In this document: positions 33,514 through 44,987 of the stretch, one piece after another
Position numbering within the stretch: position 1 is the stretch's first letter
Layout of the letters: each line of letters opens with the position of its first letter
NCBI GenBank assembly: GCA_963580455.1
Contig: OY756958.1
Span: forward strand, 7,452,501 to 7,516,500
DNA: 64,000 nucleotides
DNA from: Euonymus europaeus
Lineage: Eukaryota; Streptophyta; Magnoliopsida; Celastrales; Celastraceae
Direction of reading: 5' to 3'
Notes under the pieces: generated by a model
Database searches by the model: none
What the model was told of the DNA's origin: nothing
Seen by the model: only the letters and a program-made list of their open reading frames with translations
Position numbers and translations under genes: made by a program

Positions 33514-34440
33514 TGTAACGCATTGACCCAAAAATCACATCTCTAGTCGAGTGCAATACTAGAATTCTACCGAAAATCCGCCAGCACCTCCCCGTATGTT
33601 AGAGAGTGTCAACCTAGAGTCAACAAACACATCAAGCAATCAATTAAATTATAATTTCGTAGCCTAGGAGGGCCCCAGGCCTCCTATCCACATGCAAGAA
33701 CATATAGATAATAAGTCACAATACATATCATCATATTCGACATATTTTATCATAACGTTCGGACATATAGTCCTATCATCAGTATGAGAGTCCCAATCAC
33801 ACAGCACACGCTCTCGACCATCCATCAATTGTACCATGTAAGTACATACCCAACACATTGCATCATACGATCCCAAGTACTAAATGTACTAATAATAAAG
33901 CAACAATAATAGTCAACCTATTAAATTAAGGGAATCCTAAGCTCCAAGGGTGGCCTTACATGTCATGCCATCTTCTAATGATCCGCAACCTGGCTATCAA
34001 TACCAGTCACACCTAAAGAGAATGGAAAAAGGAAATAGAGTGAGCAGAAGGCTCAGTAGAGATAAAAAGAAGAGTAATTAACAATATACAAGCTGGAAAT
34101 GAAACAAGAACAGATGCAACAACATGGCATCTATATGTTCACAGAAAAATATAATCCAATGGCCGCACCATATAGTATCCTAGCACCAGTCAACGAACAT
34201 TTGAAAAATCATTAGAAACCTTGAACCTTGCCCTGGACCCCTGTAGGGTGCACCAACACATGTAGGATTCCAATCATGACTATAAGATATTCCCCATCGT
34301 ATAGAATTCTTGTTGAGCCCTTCGATATCTAATATCTCATAAGTAAACCTAAAAGGACTACGAGTCCATACCCTTAGCCCACAATGCATCTACATTGTAT
34401 GTCCAACATTAACTTTGTTTGTTGCACTACTAAATACCGT
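33514..34440 (-). mobile_element. Tekay-type chromovirus 3' LTR (- strand, partial)
   Basis: On the - strand it ends GGGTCAATGCGTTACA at 33514, comparable with GGGTCGGGGCATTACA at the end of the solo LTR at 17243. It shares the GAGCCTTCTGCTCACTCT ... TTTAGGTGTGACTGGTA layout (near 34010-34060) found in long chromovirus LTRs. It lies downstream, on the - strand, of the matching pol remnant. Its 5' start is not visible, and the join to integrase near 34440 suggests a deletion removed the chromodomain and LTR start. Confidence 0.65.
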
Positions 34441-36800
34441 GTCACGGACTAACTTTCAGGAAAACCTTATCACCAATCACAAACTCCAACAATCTCCTCC
34501 TCTTTTCTGCACAGGACTTCTGTCAACTCTAGGTAGTGAATAGCCATTTTTTTACCATGTCCAGTCCCGATACCACTTTCTCACTAACCTCAGCCCAAAA
34601 AAAAGGGTGACCTACAAGGCCTCCCATAAAGTGCCTCCAAAGGTGCCATACCAATACTACTTTGGAATGAGTTGTTATACACAAACTCTACCAAATACAA
34701 GTATCGGTCCCAATTGCCTTTGAAATCTACTACATATGCTCGAAGCATAACTTCCAGAACTTAAATAGTCCTCTCACTCTGTTCATCATTCTATGGATGA
34801 TATGTTGTAGTAAAATCCAACTACGTACTTAGTGCCTCTTGCAAACTGCTCCAAAATTTACCTGTAAACCGCAAATGTTGGTCAGACACAATAGACAATG
34901 AAAACCCATGAAGTCTCACTATATCCTTCACATAAAAAGTGCTCAAACATTCTAATGAATCTGTCTTGTTCATCAGTATGAAATGCGCCGACTTGGTCAA
35001 TCTGTCAACAATTACCTAAACCGTGTCATGACGTCTTGAAGTCATCGACAACGCTGTCACAAAATCTATCGTGATATTGGTAGTAGCTATAGTAACCTCG
35101 TCGGCCTCTGATACTCCGTCTTCACTTGTTGACAAATCAAGCACTTCACCACAAATCTAGCTACATTGGCCTTTACACCCTTCCATCAGAAATTTTGCTT
35201 CAATTTTTGGACATTTATGTACCCCCTGGATGCATGACAAACCATGAATGGTGTGCTTCCTTCAAAATTTATTGTCATAACTATTCATCATCGGGAACCA
35301 CCAAATTTCCCACACACTAACACCTCCGTCATCCCCTCGGACCCAACTAGAACTCTCCTTGATTACATCAAATGCCAAATCACCATTCTATGCATCCATG
35401 AACTTCTGTACCATCATCGACCTCGGAGTCATACATCCCAAATACACTCGATCCTCATCACTCTGCAAGTTGAAGCCAAATTGGTAGATTGTCTCAACAA
35501 TCCCCCATTCATGTAAGAACAAACTGGCAATGCCATGCTTTCAACTCAACGCATCCGTGACTACATTTGCTTTAACGGGATGGTATTGCAAATTGAAATC
35601 GATGTCCTCTAAGTATTTCATCCACCGCCTTTGTTGCAAGTTCAACTCCATTTGGGTGAATAGATACTTGAGGCTTTTGTGATCCAAAAAGACTTCAAAC
35701 TTTCCCCGTAGAGGTAATACCTCCACTGTTTCAATGCAAATACCGCTGTCGCCAACTCCAAATTGTGAAATGGATAGTTCCTCTTGTGTGTCTTCAACAA
35801 CCTTGAGACATACTCAATAAACATATCCCATTGCATCAACGCACACCCCAAACCAACCTCTTATGGATTGCAATGCACCTGGTACCCTATATCCCATTCC
35901 AGAACTACTAACACTAGTGGAGATGTCAATCTCCTCTTTAACTCTTTGAATGTTGCTTCATACTCATTTGTCCATACAAACGATGTACCCTTCTTCGTCA
36001 GCTGCTTCATTAGTGCAAAAACTCTTGTGAAGTATTGGATGAACCTTTTGTAGTGCCCCTCCAATCCTACGAAACTTCTGATCTCCGTAACATTCTTAGG
36101 TCTTGCCCAATTCAACACCAATTCCACCTTAGAGTTATCAACTGCAATGTCCTCTTGAGTGATCATGTGTTAACCTCCATGGCCTAAAACTCACACTTAC
36201 TCAACTTGGCATACAATTGATTTTCTCTTATGGTCTATAACACTAGCTTCAAGTGTTCTTCATGTTCCTCCACCATTGAGGAATAGATCAAAAATTTCGT
36301 CAATAAACACTACCACAAACCTATCAAAAATGGACAAAGAAATTGTTGCATTAAGTCCATGAATACCTTCGGAGCATTCGTCAACCCAAACGGCATAATC
36401 AAGAACTCATAATGCCCATACCGAGTCTTAAATGCCATCTTCTGGATGTCTTCATCCTTAATCCTCAACCGATGATAACCCGAATGTAACTCGATCTTAG
36501 AGAAATGCCTAGCACCTCTCAATTGATCAAACTAATCATTGTTCCTAGGAAATAGATATATATTCTTCATGGTAAACTTGTTTCGTTGCCTATAATCAAT
36601 GCACATCCTCAATAAGTTATCTTTCTTCCTCACAAATAACATCGATGCTCTCCACGGTGACACAGTTGGCCTAAAAAAGTCCAAATCATGTAGTTCTTCT
36701 AGCTGAGTCATTAATTCTTTCAACACTACTAGAGTCATCGAATATGGAAAAATCAAGATTGGCTTGATGTTCAAATGCAACTCAGTAGCAAAACCATCTT
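34441..36800 (-). pseudogene. Tekay/Del-type chromovirus pol (- strand), RT-RNase H-integrase
   Basis: [77 protein letters not shown]. The catalytic aspartate block is disrupted near 36290-36310. After a shift comes the connection RSFVGLEGHYKRFIQYFTR and WTNEYEATFKELKRRLTSP. RNase [21 protein letters not shown] and [19 protein letters not shown]. Integrase remnants: NVARFVVKCLICQQVKTEYQ near 35110-35165, a VDRLTKSAHF-like part near 34985, and RRRLLEFVIGDKVF at 34450-34500. Frames are cut at many points; gag and protease are not seen. Parent element: the LTR at 33514-34440. Confidence 0.85.
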
Positions 36801-37309
36801 ATTCTCCAAAACTCCTACAAAAACACATATATAAAGGATAAGGAGATAAATTAGACACACAAAGATATAAAATCATCGATTATTACTATTAAAATGCTAG
36901 CAAAATATGGCTCCATCAAATACCCTCACATATAGACTTTCCTAGTCTCATTCAAAGATAGAATGAGTCATAGGATGAGAAAATGAAATATTAACACCAA
37001 ACTCACTTTCGCAGAAATTGTGGTTGCAATCAGCTTATGTAACAAGCCTTTAAGCTCCAAGTGGATGAATTTTGTCTCATGAGGTTTGACCATAACGAGA
37101 CAAACATTCAAAATAACGCATCGTCATATCTCAACAAGAGCACTTTGAATTCACTCAAACCCATACATACACCAATAATTGATTAAGCTGAGCTTGTGAC
37201 TATTGCATCTCAACCTGAGAATGTTGCATTTTAATATGAGACTAAGCAAGTTGAGTCATCAAATCCTTCAATGATAGCTTCGTTGTTCATAAATGTAAAT
37301 TAAACTTGC
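36801..37309. other. Unassigned non-coding sequence
   Basis: No coding frame. 36825-36905 resembles 39715-39800 in the same orientation (shared CACACAAAGATATAAAATCAT and ATTACTATTAAAAT). Confidence 0.4.
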
Positions 37310-37740
37310 TTAAATTTATCCTGCAAGCACGTAAATCAATGGTAGTATAGATATCCAAGTACAGATTTACTCTCAAGGGATTGTAATTAAATAACCAATT
37401 AAACGTAACAAAAGAAATTAAAAGTTCTGCACAATTTTTTGATTGTTTCGTGTTCAGAAAATTAAAGGAAAGTAAGTAAAAGCTGTTTTTGAGAACTTTG
37501 ATTGTGTTAATGATTAAGAAAATACGAAAACTTCATATTCAATCATTAATCCATTTTAACCATGTATTTAGAATGAAATAAATAAATGACAAACCATATA
37601 CAAAGACCCAATGCGTAAGTCGATTTTAGCGCACTTAAGCCAAATCTCGCTAAACTCGATTGCTACCCATCTTATTGGTGTAGCTCGGATGTTCCAATAT
37701 GCAATTTATCCGTGTTATTCGCCCTAGAGAGAGAAATATT
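37310..37740 (-). mobile_element. Athila/Tat-type LTR 3' end (- strand)
   Basis: The - strand reads AATCCCTTGAGAGTAAATCT, then GTACTTGGATATCTATACTA, then a GATTTACGTGCTTGCAGG-like end near 37320. This style is typical of the 3' ends of Athila/Tat-type LTRs. The other end is not defined and no coding sequence is attached. Confidence 0.45.
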
Positions 37741-37857
37741 GTAGATGAACCAAAGGTCTTCTTCTCCTTGGCAATTTCCATGTTCTCTAGCAATCATGCA
37801 TATATCCTTTCCAATTTTTGATGTTGCGCATAAATATCGTCTCTTTGTGTCTTTTCA

Positions 37858-38443
37858 GTTTTTTTAGAAGAAACTCTTATATTTCATTAGAACAGCAATC
37901 ACTGCAATTAGAGAAATAAAACTCCACTAAAGGAGATAACAAAGCTCTTTTTATGAGAGGAAAACAAGTCCCTCATAATAAGGAGAGACAAACCCCACAC
38001 AAGGGGAAACCAAACAAACAAACAACATGAGATTAAAAGATCCAACGTAGGGGAGGCGGAAAATCATATAACACTACATATCACAAAATCTGTGCAAAAG
38101 CAACATCACAGAACCATAACAGAGCCAAAAAAAAAGGCTAGATCTGGAAAACACTCTACACAAATGGTGGTTCTTGTCAAGGAGGGCACCAAAAGGCATA
38201 ATAAACCCATAAGGCTCACCCAAAAACTATATCTGATGAACAAATCCTCAAAAGGTAATTGAATAGAAGATCCCACCCAAACATGTGTATGAATTACAGA
38301 ATACTTGAAAAATCAGCCTCCACCAATTATGTCATGCACTCGTTTAGTGAGATGACAAATATATCCCTAAATATGGGTTGGGCAAGATGAACTCAAGTGG
38401 GCCTTTGAATCGGCCAAAATTAATAGAGCTCTAAAACTTTGCA
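37858..38443 (-). mobile_element. LINE 3' tail (- strand)
   Basis: On the - strand the sequence has TGAGCCTTATGGGTTTATTA, GGTTTCCCCTTGTGTGGGGT, CTCCTTTAGTGGAGTTTTAT and TCTAATGAAATATAAGAGTT, then a short A run (TTCTAAAAAAA). This is the usual look of a plant LINE 3' UTR ending in a poly-A. No ORF2 is attached. Confidence 0.5.
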
Positions 38444-38581
38444 TCTATATCTGTGTATAAAATGCAAGCATCACAAATGCATCACAAGAAGTCACATAGG
38501 ATTTGAAGAGAGAGAAAATAAAATTTAATAATCAAAAATTAAATTAATAATTACAATTCATGACCATTCAATATAAGAAAA

Positions 38582-38690
38582 TTTATGAGAGTTTTATCTC
38601 CATTTAGTGGAGTTATATCTCTTTCGGGAGCTTTTACTCCTCTGGGAGTGTTCTAATGAAAGTTTTGTTTCTCAAAAAAAATGTAAAAAA
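38582..38690 (+). mobile_element. LINE-like 3' tail inside the Helitron
   Basis: The stretch TTTTATCTCCATTTAGTGGA, CTTTCGGGAGC, TCTAATGAAAGTTTTG and TTTCTCAAAAAAAA matches the style of the - strand LINE tail at 37858, in opposite orientation and with a poly-A end. Confidence 0.4.
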
Positions 38691-39479
38691 ACTTTTAATA
38701 TTCCTTTTGTTATAACAAAAATGATAAAGTGTCATTTAAGATTTAGAAGTCATAATATATAAGTTAATAATTAAAATTAACATTAAAAAATTAATAATTA
38801 TATGAGAAATTCCTTGATATTCCTTTTTTATAACAAAGATGACAAGATGTCACGTGGGATTCAAGGGATATAATATTGAAGTTAACAATTAAAATTAACA
38901 TTAAAAAACTAATAATTATATGAAAAATTAAAAATTCATGGTCATTCAATTTAAGAAGCATCTTAGTATTCTTTTTTTTATATCAATAAATAAATAGTTA
39001 TATGTAATACAGAAGTTTAGAAAATGTTTATGTAAGTTTTCGTGATGATAGGTCAATAAAATATTACTTAATAGTAGTATACGTATAAATTATGTTCGAT
39101 TAATGATTAATTTTAAAGATAAAAAAATATAGATGCTTTGTCATGACCATTTAGTATTGTATTGATTTTCATTTTCAATTTATTGTAATCAGTCAAATAT
39201 TTTGTTTGATAAAATTAAACCAATAGCACATTAAATCCCAGAAATTTAGGAGTTAATAGATATTCAAATATTAAAAACATAAGTATTAAGTAATAACATC
39301 AAGCTTTCTAACCATCCAATCCAATTTTTTCTGATTTTCTTGACCTGATGTATTATGTTTGACAGAGAATATGTGATAGAGAGAATATGTATAATCTTAT
39401 ATATTTTATTAAAAGTTATTATAATAATTTAATGCAAGATCAAATGTAATAAAAAATTAAATAATTGAAAAAGGTTTAT

Positions 39480-39505
39480 CGCGCGTAGCGCGGGTACTAC
39501 ACTAG
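39480..39505 (+). terminator. Helitron 3' hairpin and CTAG end
   Basis: A stem of CGCGC with GCGCG around loop GTA, then GGTACTACACTAG. It acts as the end signal for rolling-circle transposition in known Helitrons. It is not a transcription terminator in the usual sense. Confidence 0.8.
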
Positions 39506-39844
39506 TTGAATAAGATTTCTTAGCTCACTTCATACACTCATAATCTCTTCATATATGGTCTGAATTTAGCATTCTTGGTTTCCAGCTTGAAATGTTTAGT
39601 TTTCAATGCTGCTAGAATCACTGAGATTGGAGTTTTGAAGTATCCACAACGGCTATTCGAATTCAACACATCAAAACTAAAATTTGAAGGCCAAATTTAT
39701 TTTACTAAACTCGTAGAAAAACACATGTAAAGTAATAAGGAAAATAAATAGGCACACAAAGATATAAAATCATAGCTATTACTATTAAAATATAAACAAA
39801 TATAACCCATCAATATTATTTTTATCTAATATTTGTATAATATC

Positions 39845-40520
39845 CTAAACTATGAATGCACTTCTCAATATGTACGTCTCTTACATCGAGACTTCGGTTA
39901 GAAATCTATCCCTGACTTGTGAGATGTGTACGATTATATCCTTCATGCAACACCAGACAAATTGGAATGAGAGTTTGTGTGCCATTAAACACTCCGAGAT
40001 CCATATTTTTCGTTGAGCTCTTGATTCCCTTATATTTATCTACTAAGCATGTTAAATTGACTCGTCTATCAATTCTAATTCTAATGCTCAATCCATAAGG
40101 ACACTACAGTTTTTGAGTGGCATACACCCAATCCCTCGAGTATATTGTCTCATTCACTGATGAATCAAAGCTCACATGCCACAAGTTCGAGAGTCATGAC
40201 CTACTCAAGTTTAAGGAATACCGTACTCCCACAACTATAAGATGAACAACTCTTTGATAATACATTACTAGTTGTTTTATCCTACTATCCTACGAAAGTG
40301 TGTAAATTTATGTGTGCTCACATACACTAGTGCACCAATTCGAGAATACTCTCTAGTAGTCAAGGCAAACTACTTCGCAATTAAGATGTCCGTGCACTAC
40401 GTCTTATATCAACAAAGTGTTTAGCTTTGTTAATCTAGTTGTGACTATAATGTTTGAATGTAATCATAAATTTTGGATCTATATTATATATACTCATGCT
40501 TGAAGTGTATACAAGTATCC
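39845..40520 (-). repeat. Dispersed non-coding repeat, copy 1 (- strand)
   Basis: The reverse complement aligns with 62745-63510 over most of its length. Shared landmarks include GTCACAAC, GATTAACAAAG, TTTGTTGATATA, GGTGCACTAGTGT, AAAGAGTTGTTCATCTTATAG, GGGAGTACGGTAT and GTCAGGGATAG..TTTCTAA. No coding potential and no clear ends. The conserved layout suggests an LTR or non-autonomous element body, class unknown. Confidence 0.8.
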
Positions 40521-40557
40521 AAATATGCTCGACCTTGAGGAGTTCTCCAAGCTCTAT

Positions 40558-41424
40558 CAGGCTGACGGGATAAAAGTAAAACTACTTTTTAAAGAGAATC
40601 TTCTTCCATCTCTGAGAGATACACGTTTAGTTGACCCATCCAGAGCAGTCATATCAATTCTACAAAGCTATTCACTAATTCCTTTCGGCTATGACCTAGT
40701 TTTAGCTGATCTAAATATGGGTGTTTTTCTATGGACTGCCATTTCAAGTATTGATTCCGTACAAGCTGAGGAAGTATGGCAACAGCTTCCAGATACAAGG
40801 AAAATGTTCACATTACCTACTCAACAGTTCAAAGAAGGGAAAAAAAGTTAAAACACGGCCAAAAAGACATGTATACTAGTAGAATCAAATAGTTTCTGAA
40901 TTCATAGGAAAGAAAGGCATAAAGCTATAAAAATTTAATAAAATTATGCACTGAATTATCCACAATCAAATGAACAAAATAGAACATTGATACCTCTTTG
41001 AAAGTAAACCTCTCATTTATAAGTAAGGCCTAAAATAAACAAGGCAGGATAGGGAAATAATGCCGAAAGGTGTCCTGATCTCTATCATAGGATCTACGAA
41101 CAATCTTGTGGCCTCGTATGTACCATACAATAGAGCTTTCTGCCCAAAAACATTAATATCATCATAGTATTATAAAAAGAAAAAAAATTGCAAGAAAACA
41201 CGAGATTAAAAGTTAAAACTTCAAAAATTTAGTACCGTTGAAAAAATGCTTGTGAGGGCCATGACTGACAAATGCACAATGCAGAAAAACATAAACTGAT
41301 CATTTAATACTATAAGACACAATCACACAACTGAAAACGGCATGCGCTTTTTTCAACAAGACAATGCCCTTTAAATAAAGAAAGCATATGACAAACAAAT
41401 TAAAGCCACAATAACCACAATCTA
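40558..41424 (-). pseudogene. Partial tandem copy of the ERD2 pseudogene 3' part
   Basis: Two blocks are copied here. Y_A (40766-41424) matches Y_B (43650-44309), and X_1 (40558-40767) matches X_2 (41426-41635). Y holds exon 3 (here 40994-41139) and the start of exon 4; X is sequence beyond the last exon. The layout is X_1-Y_A-X_2-Z-Y_B, where Z (41636-43649) holds the rest of exon 4 to exon 7. It therefore arose by tandem duplication of Y-Z-X with loss of Z from one copy. The Y_A/X_1 junction shares the two bases CT. Exon 3 in this copy has the same TAG (41030-41032), two bases missing at its start, and exon 4 has TGA for the Trp codon. Confidence 0.85.
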
Positions 41425-44309
41425 GCAGGCTGACGGGATAAAAGTAAAACTACTTTTTAAAGAGAATCTTCTTCCATCTCTGAGAGATACACGTTTAGTT
41501 GACCCATCCAGAGCAGTCATATCAATTCTACAAAGCTATTCACTAATTCCTTTCGGCTATGACCTAGTTTTAGCTGATCTAAATATGGGTGTTTTTCTAT
41601 GGACTGCCATTTCAAGTATTGATTCCGTACAAGCTATTTCAGCAATTAACTAAGGGCTCTCATATCCCTAATAAAATTTTACAACTTGGTCCATATGGCA
41701 AAAAAAGTAAATCCTGAATTGCAGAATAAGGTAACAACTATGTGCAACAAAATTCCAACCAAGTTGGTGTCTAAGAGTGCTTCCAAAATGTTAATCATCC
41801 CACAACAACAAAAAGCTACACCCATTCAACTTTTTATGAGGAAATAAATAATAGTTCTCCACATCAACACATAATAAGCATTAAAACTACTGGCAAGACT
41901 GGAGAAAAGAAGAAAAATCCTACAGTATTCAGTAGTACATTGACAATTTCATTCATAGTGCTAAATCGTCAGAGAAAATTGATCTGGTGGTTTTAGGGCC
42001 GCAGACCACATTTAATTTAGAAAATAAAATCAATTTTGTGGTTCAACAGTCCAACTAAAGTTCATCCCCTCCTTTCCTAGGAAAAAAGATAGGAAAAATG
42101 TAAAAACAAAAATGCAGATCTTATCTAATGGAGATACATAGCCATGTAAATGACTTGCAATGCCAACCCCGAAAAGATTCAAGCCGGCAACTAAAGCTTT
42201 ACGTTGTTTTTCCAGCTGCATAAGCATAAGCACATCTATGGACTCGATTTGGGCAAGCAACAACATATCTTCAACAGGGTTTCCAGAAAAGTCAAGGGCA
42301 CTTACCTTTGGAAGTAATAATAGAAGAAATCAGCATATAGTAATGTCTGCACGAGCCCTGCTATCCAAGCTTCAAGGCAAAAGTACCATATATAGGGAGT
42401 GTTGACAAATGCTTAAGATAAAACATAAAAACTAAAATACACAACGCAAGCCAAGACACACACACACACACAGATAGATTTTATACTTATCCAATGGACA
42501 TAATGATCCTCCGTAAAGTATCGATATATCCAGTTCAACATGTACAATGCTCGGTAGGCACTACATGAAAACAAGTAAAATATGTGCCTGGTTAGCATCT
42601 AGAGAATTAAAATAATTTTACACGACTTTCATAAGAACTAGAAAATTTGAATGCCAAATTAAATGATCTGAGACATGTTTTATGTGCTCAACCTATGTAA
42701 GTTCTGCATTTTCAGTATCCAGAATCATGCCTTAAGAATATGGTACTAAATGTGCAAAAGAAAATTATTGTTGCAAGGAGTTCCAGCAACATGGGCCATC
42801 TACTCCGGACTGTTCCTTACTAACTAGGTGACCCAGGTTTGAGGATTCGGTCTGACAGGAAACCAAATACATTTAAGGATAACATTACCCTGGTCGTATG
42901 ATACATTTAAGGATAATCTAGATAGTTTATCTCTTGAAAATTTTGAAGTCCTCAAAATATTTATTTGAGGAAAAAGCTAGAAGCAACAAAAGAAGAAATA
43001 AATCATTAAATTGGTACAACAAAAAAATGGTGGTAAGAATGCACATAAACAAAATAAAATTGATGAAGAAATCGAAGTTCAAAGCACTAATACTGATACT
43101 CCAGTTGTAAAAAAGACTGACCGCAGCTCTCCAGCTTCCCCCTCCCCAAACAACAGACACTACTACCCAAACTTTTTTCTTCAGTATGGTAAAACATCAC
43201 TAATCCCAGAATATTAGCAACACAAAGGCAAAGCAAACCAGCGAAATGAAATGACTGGGAATAAGTAAACAAAACTCGTGCACAAAGCTCCCACAGTGGA
43301 TGAGGTCATGGATTGGTAAGATGTACAGAGTCTCTACCCCCATGTAATATGTGGAGAGATTGTTTCCAAGAACTAAACTTGTCACCTTTACGTTGCACCC
43401 TTGCAACTCTACTGTTGGGTCACATGTTGGCATGTGACTTATAGAATAAAAGAGGGCAAAAAAAATAGACAATACTCGACAGTGGCATGGTGATTATGAA
43501 GCCGTGAGGAAGCCAAAGTGCTTCCATACAATGTAATACTCTAGGGATGCTACCAGAACAAGAGCATTTGAGTTAACATATTACCCAAGGAGAAAAACAT
43601 TTTGTGCAGTCAAGTTGTCAATGTTCCTTGTCCTTTGCAACAATACAATCTGAGGAAGTATGGCAACAGCTTCCAGATACAATGAAAATGTCCACATTAC
43701 CTGCTCAACAGTTCAAAAAAGGGAAAAAAATTTAAAACACGGCCAAAAAGACATGTATACTAGTAGAATCAAATAGTTTCTGAATTCATAGGAAAGAAAG
43801 GCATAAAGCTATAAAAATTTAATAAAATTATGCACTGAATTATCCACAATCAAATGAACAAAATAGAACATTGATACTTCTTTGAAAGTAAACCTCTCAT
43901 TTATAAGTAAGGCCTAAAATAAACAAGGCAGGATAAGGAAATAATGCTGAAAGGTGTCCTGATCTCTATCATAGGATCTACGAACAATCTTTTGGCCTCG
44001 TATGTACCATACAATAGAGAAAGAGCTGCCCAAAAATATCAATTTCATCATAGTATTATAAAAAGAAATAAAATTCCAAGAAAACACGAGATTAAAAGTT
44101 AAAACTTCAAAAATTTAGTACCGTTGAAAAATGCTTGTGAGGGCCATGACCGAAAAATGCACAATGCACAAAAACATAAACTGATCATTTAATACTATAA
44201 GACACAATCACACAACTGAAAAAGGCATGCGCTTTTTTCAACGAGGCAAAGCCCTTTAAATAAAGAAAGCATATGACAAACAAATTAAAGCCACAATAAC
44301 CACAATCTA

Positions 44310-44789
44310 TCAACATCAATAAAAAAAGAGTTAAGACTTTATACGAAGTGTGCATTGAAAACACATAACCAAAATAACCAGAATGCCTCTTCATGCTCTA
44401 GCTGACCAAGGAAGGCCTACTCTGCAGTTAAAAATGGCTCCAAAGCTTTGCACCAGCTAGGAGGGGTCATGGCTAGTTAGCCGGTCAAAAAGATCATGAC
44501 CCTGAAGATTAAATCAGGCCCACGGTTTAAGCCATCGCGACACAATAGGTCCACAGCCTATGCCATCGTCAGCCCAGGACCTAGAAGACTACTCAAGCCC
44601 ATGGCATCAACAGCCTAACAAGCCTATGACGTAGGCCATTGTTGCATAACAGGACCTATAGCCTACGAAGCCCAGTAACCTCAGAGTCTGGCTCCCCGCC
44701 CACGTGCCTTTGACACATCACATGAGGCTGAGGCCTATAATACCGAGACCTCTCAATATTTACAAGACCACATTTTTGTGAGGTATCCA
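44310..44789. other. Intron sequence with unassigned GC-richer repeat
   Basis: Within the ERD2 pseudogene intron. 44490-44720 is richer in GC, with repeated AGCCCA/GCCTATG/GGCCCA-like words (e.g. GCCTATGCCATCG, GCCTATGACG). It is probably an old transposon scrap. ERD2 exon 2 was sought here and not seen. Confidence 0.4.
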
Positions 44790-44987
44790 AGTTAATAATA
44801 TGATAGGATATAAGCCAATGAATTTTGCTAGACAACTCTCAGCAGTCTTCCTCAAATGAATGAGGTTACAGAGTCTTACTAATCTTATTTATATGTGGCT
44901 TACAGCAGAACCCTAAGAAGAATTAAAGTAAACAATTACATAAAGAATAGTTACATAAATGAAACGATGTCGCTTTATGTTCTAACA
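44790..44987 (-). repeat. copia 3' LTR
   Basis: 198 bp. It matches 49538-49720 apart from a 15-base insertion (near 44939-44953) and scattered substitutions, including TATATCC versus TATATTC and TTATTAACT versus TTCTTAACT. The outer end abuts ATCCA. Confidence 0.95.

Larger units (their letters stand above)
38444..39505 (+). mobile_element. Non-autonomous Helitron
   Basis: The 5' end TCTATATCTGTGTATAAA follows an A (38443). The 3' end is CTAG at 39502-39505 followed by T, so the insertion fits an AT target. Twelve bases precede the final CTAG after a terminal hairpin CGCGC-GTA-GCGCG (39480-39492), the Helitron rolling-circle terminator. Length is 1062 bp with no Rep/helicase coding. The interior has ~130-bp subrepeats (38695-38950; shared TTAAAATTAACATTAAAAA and TAATAATTATATGA). 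It also holds a short LINE-like tail (38582-38690). Confidence 0.8.

Noticed and set aside
40525..40851. 108-codon + strand open frame
   Set aside because: It spans blocks X and Y of the ERD2 pseudogene duplication in antisense. The same DNA encodes ERD2 exon 4 on the - strand, so the frame is a chance by-product.
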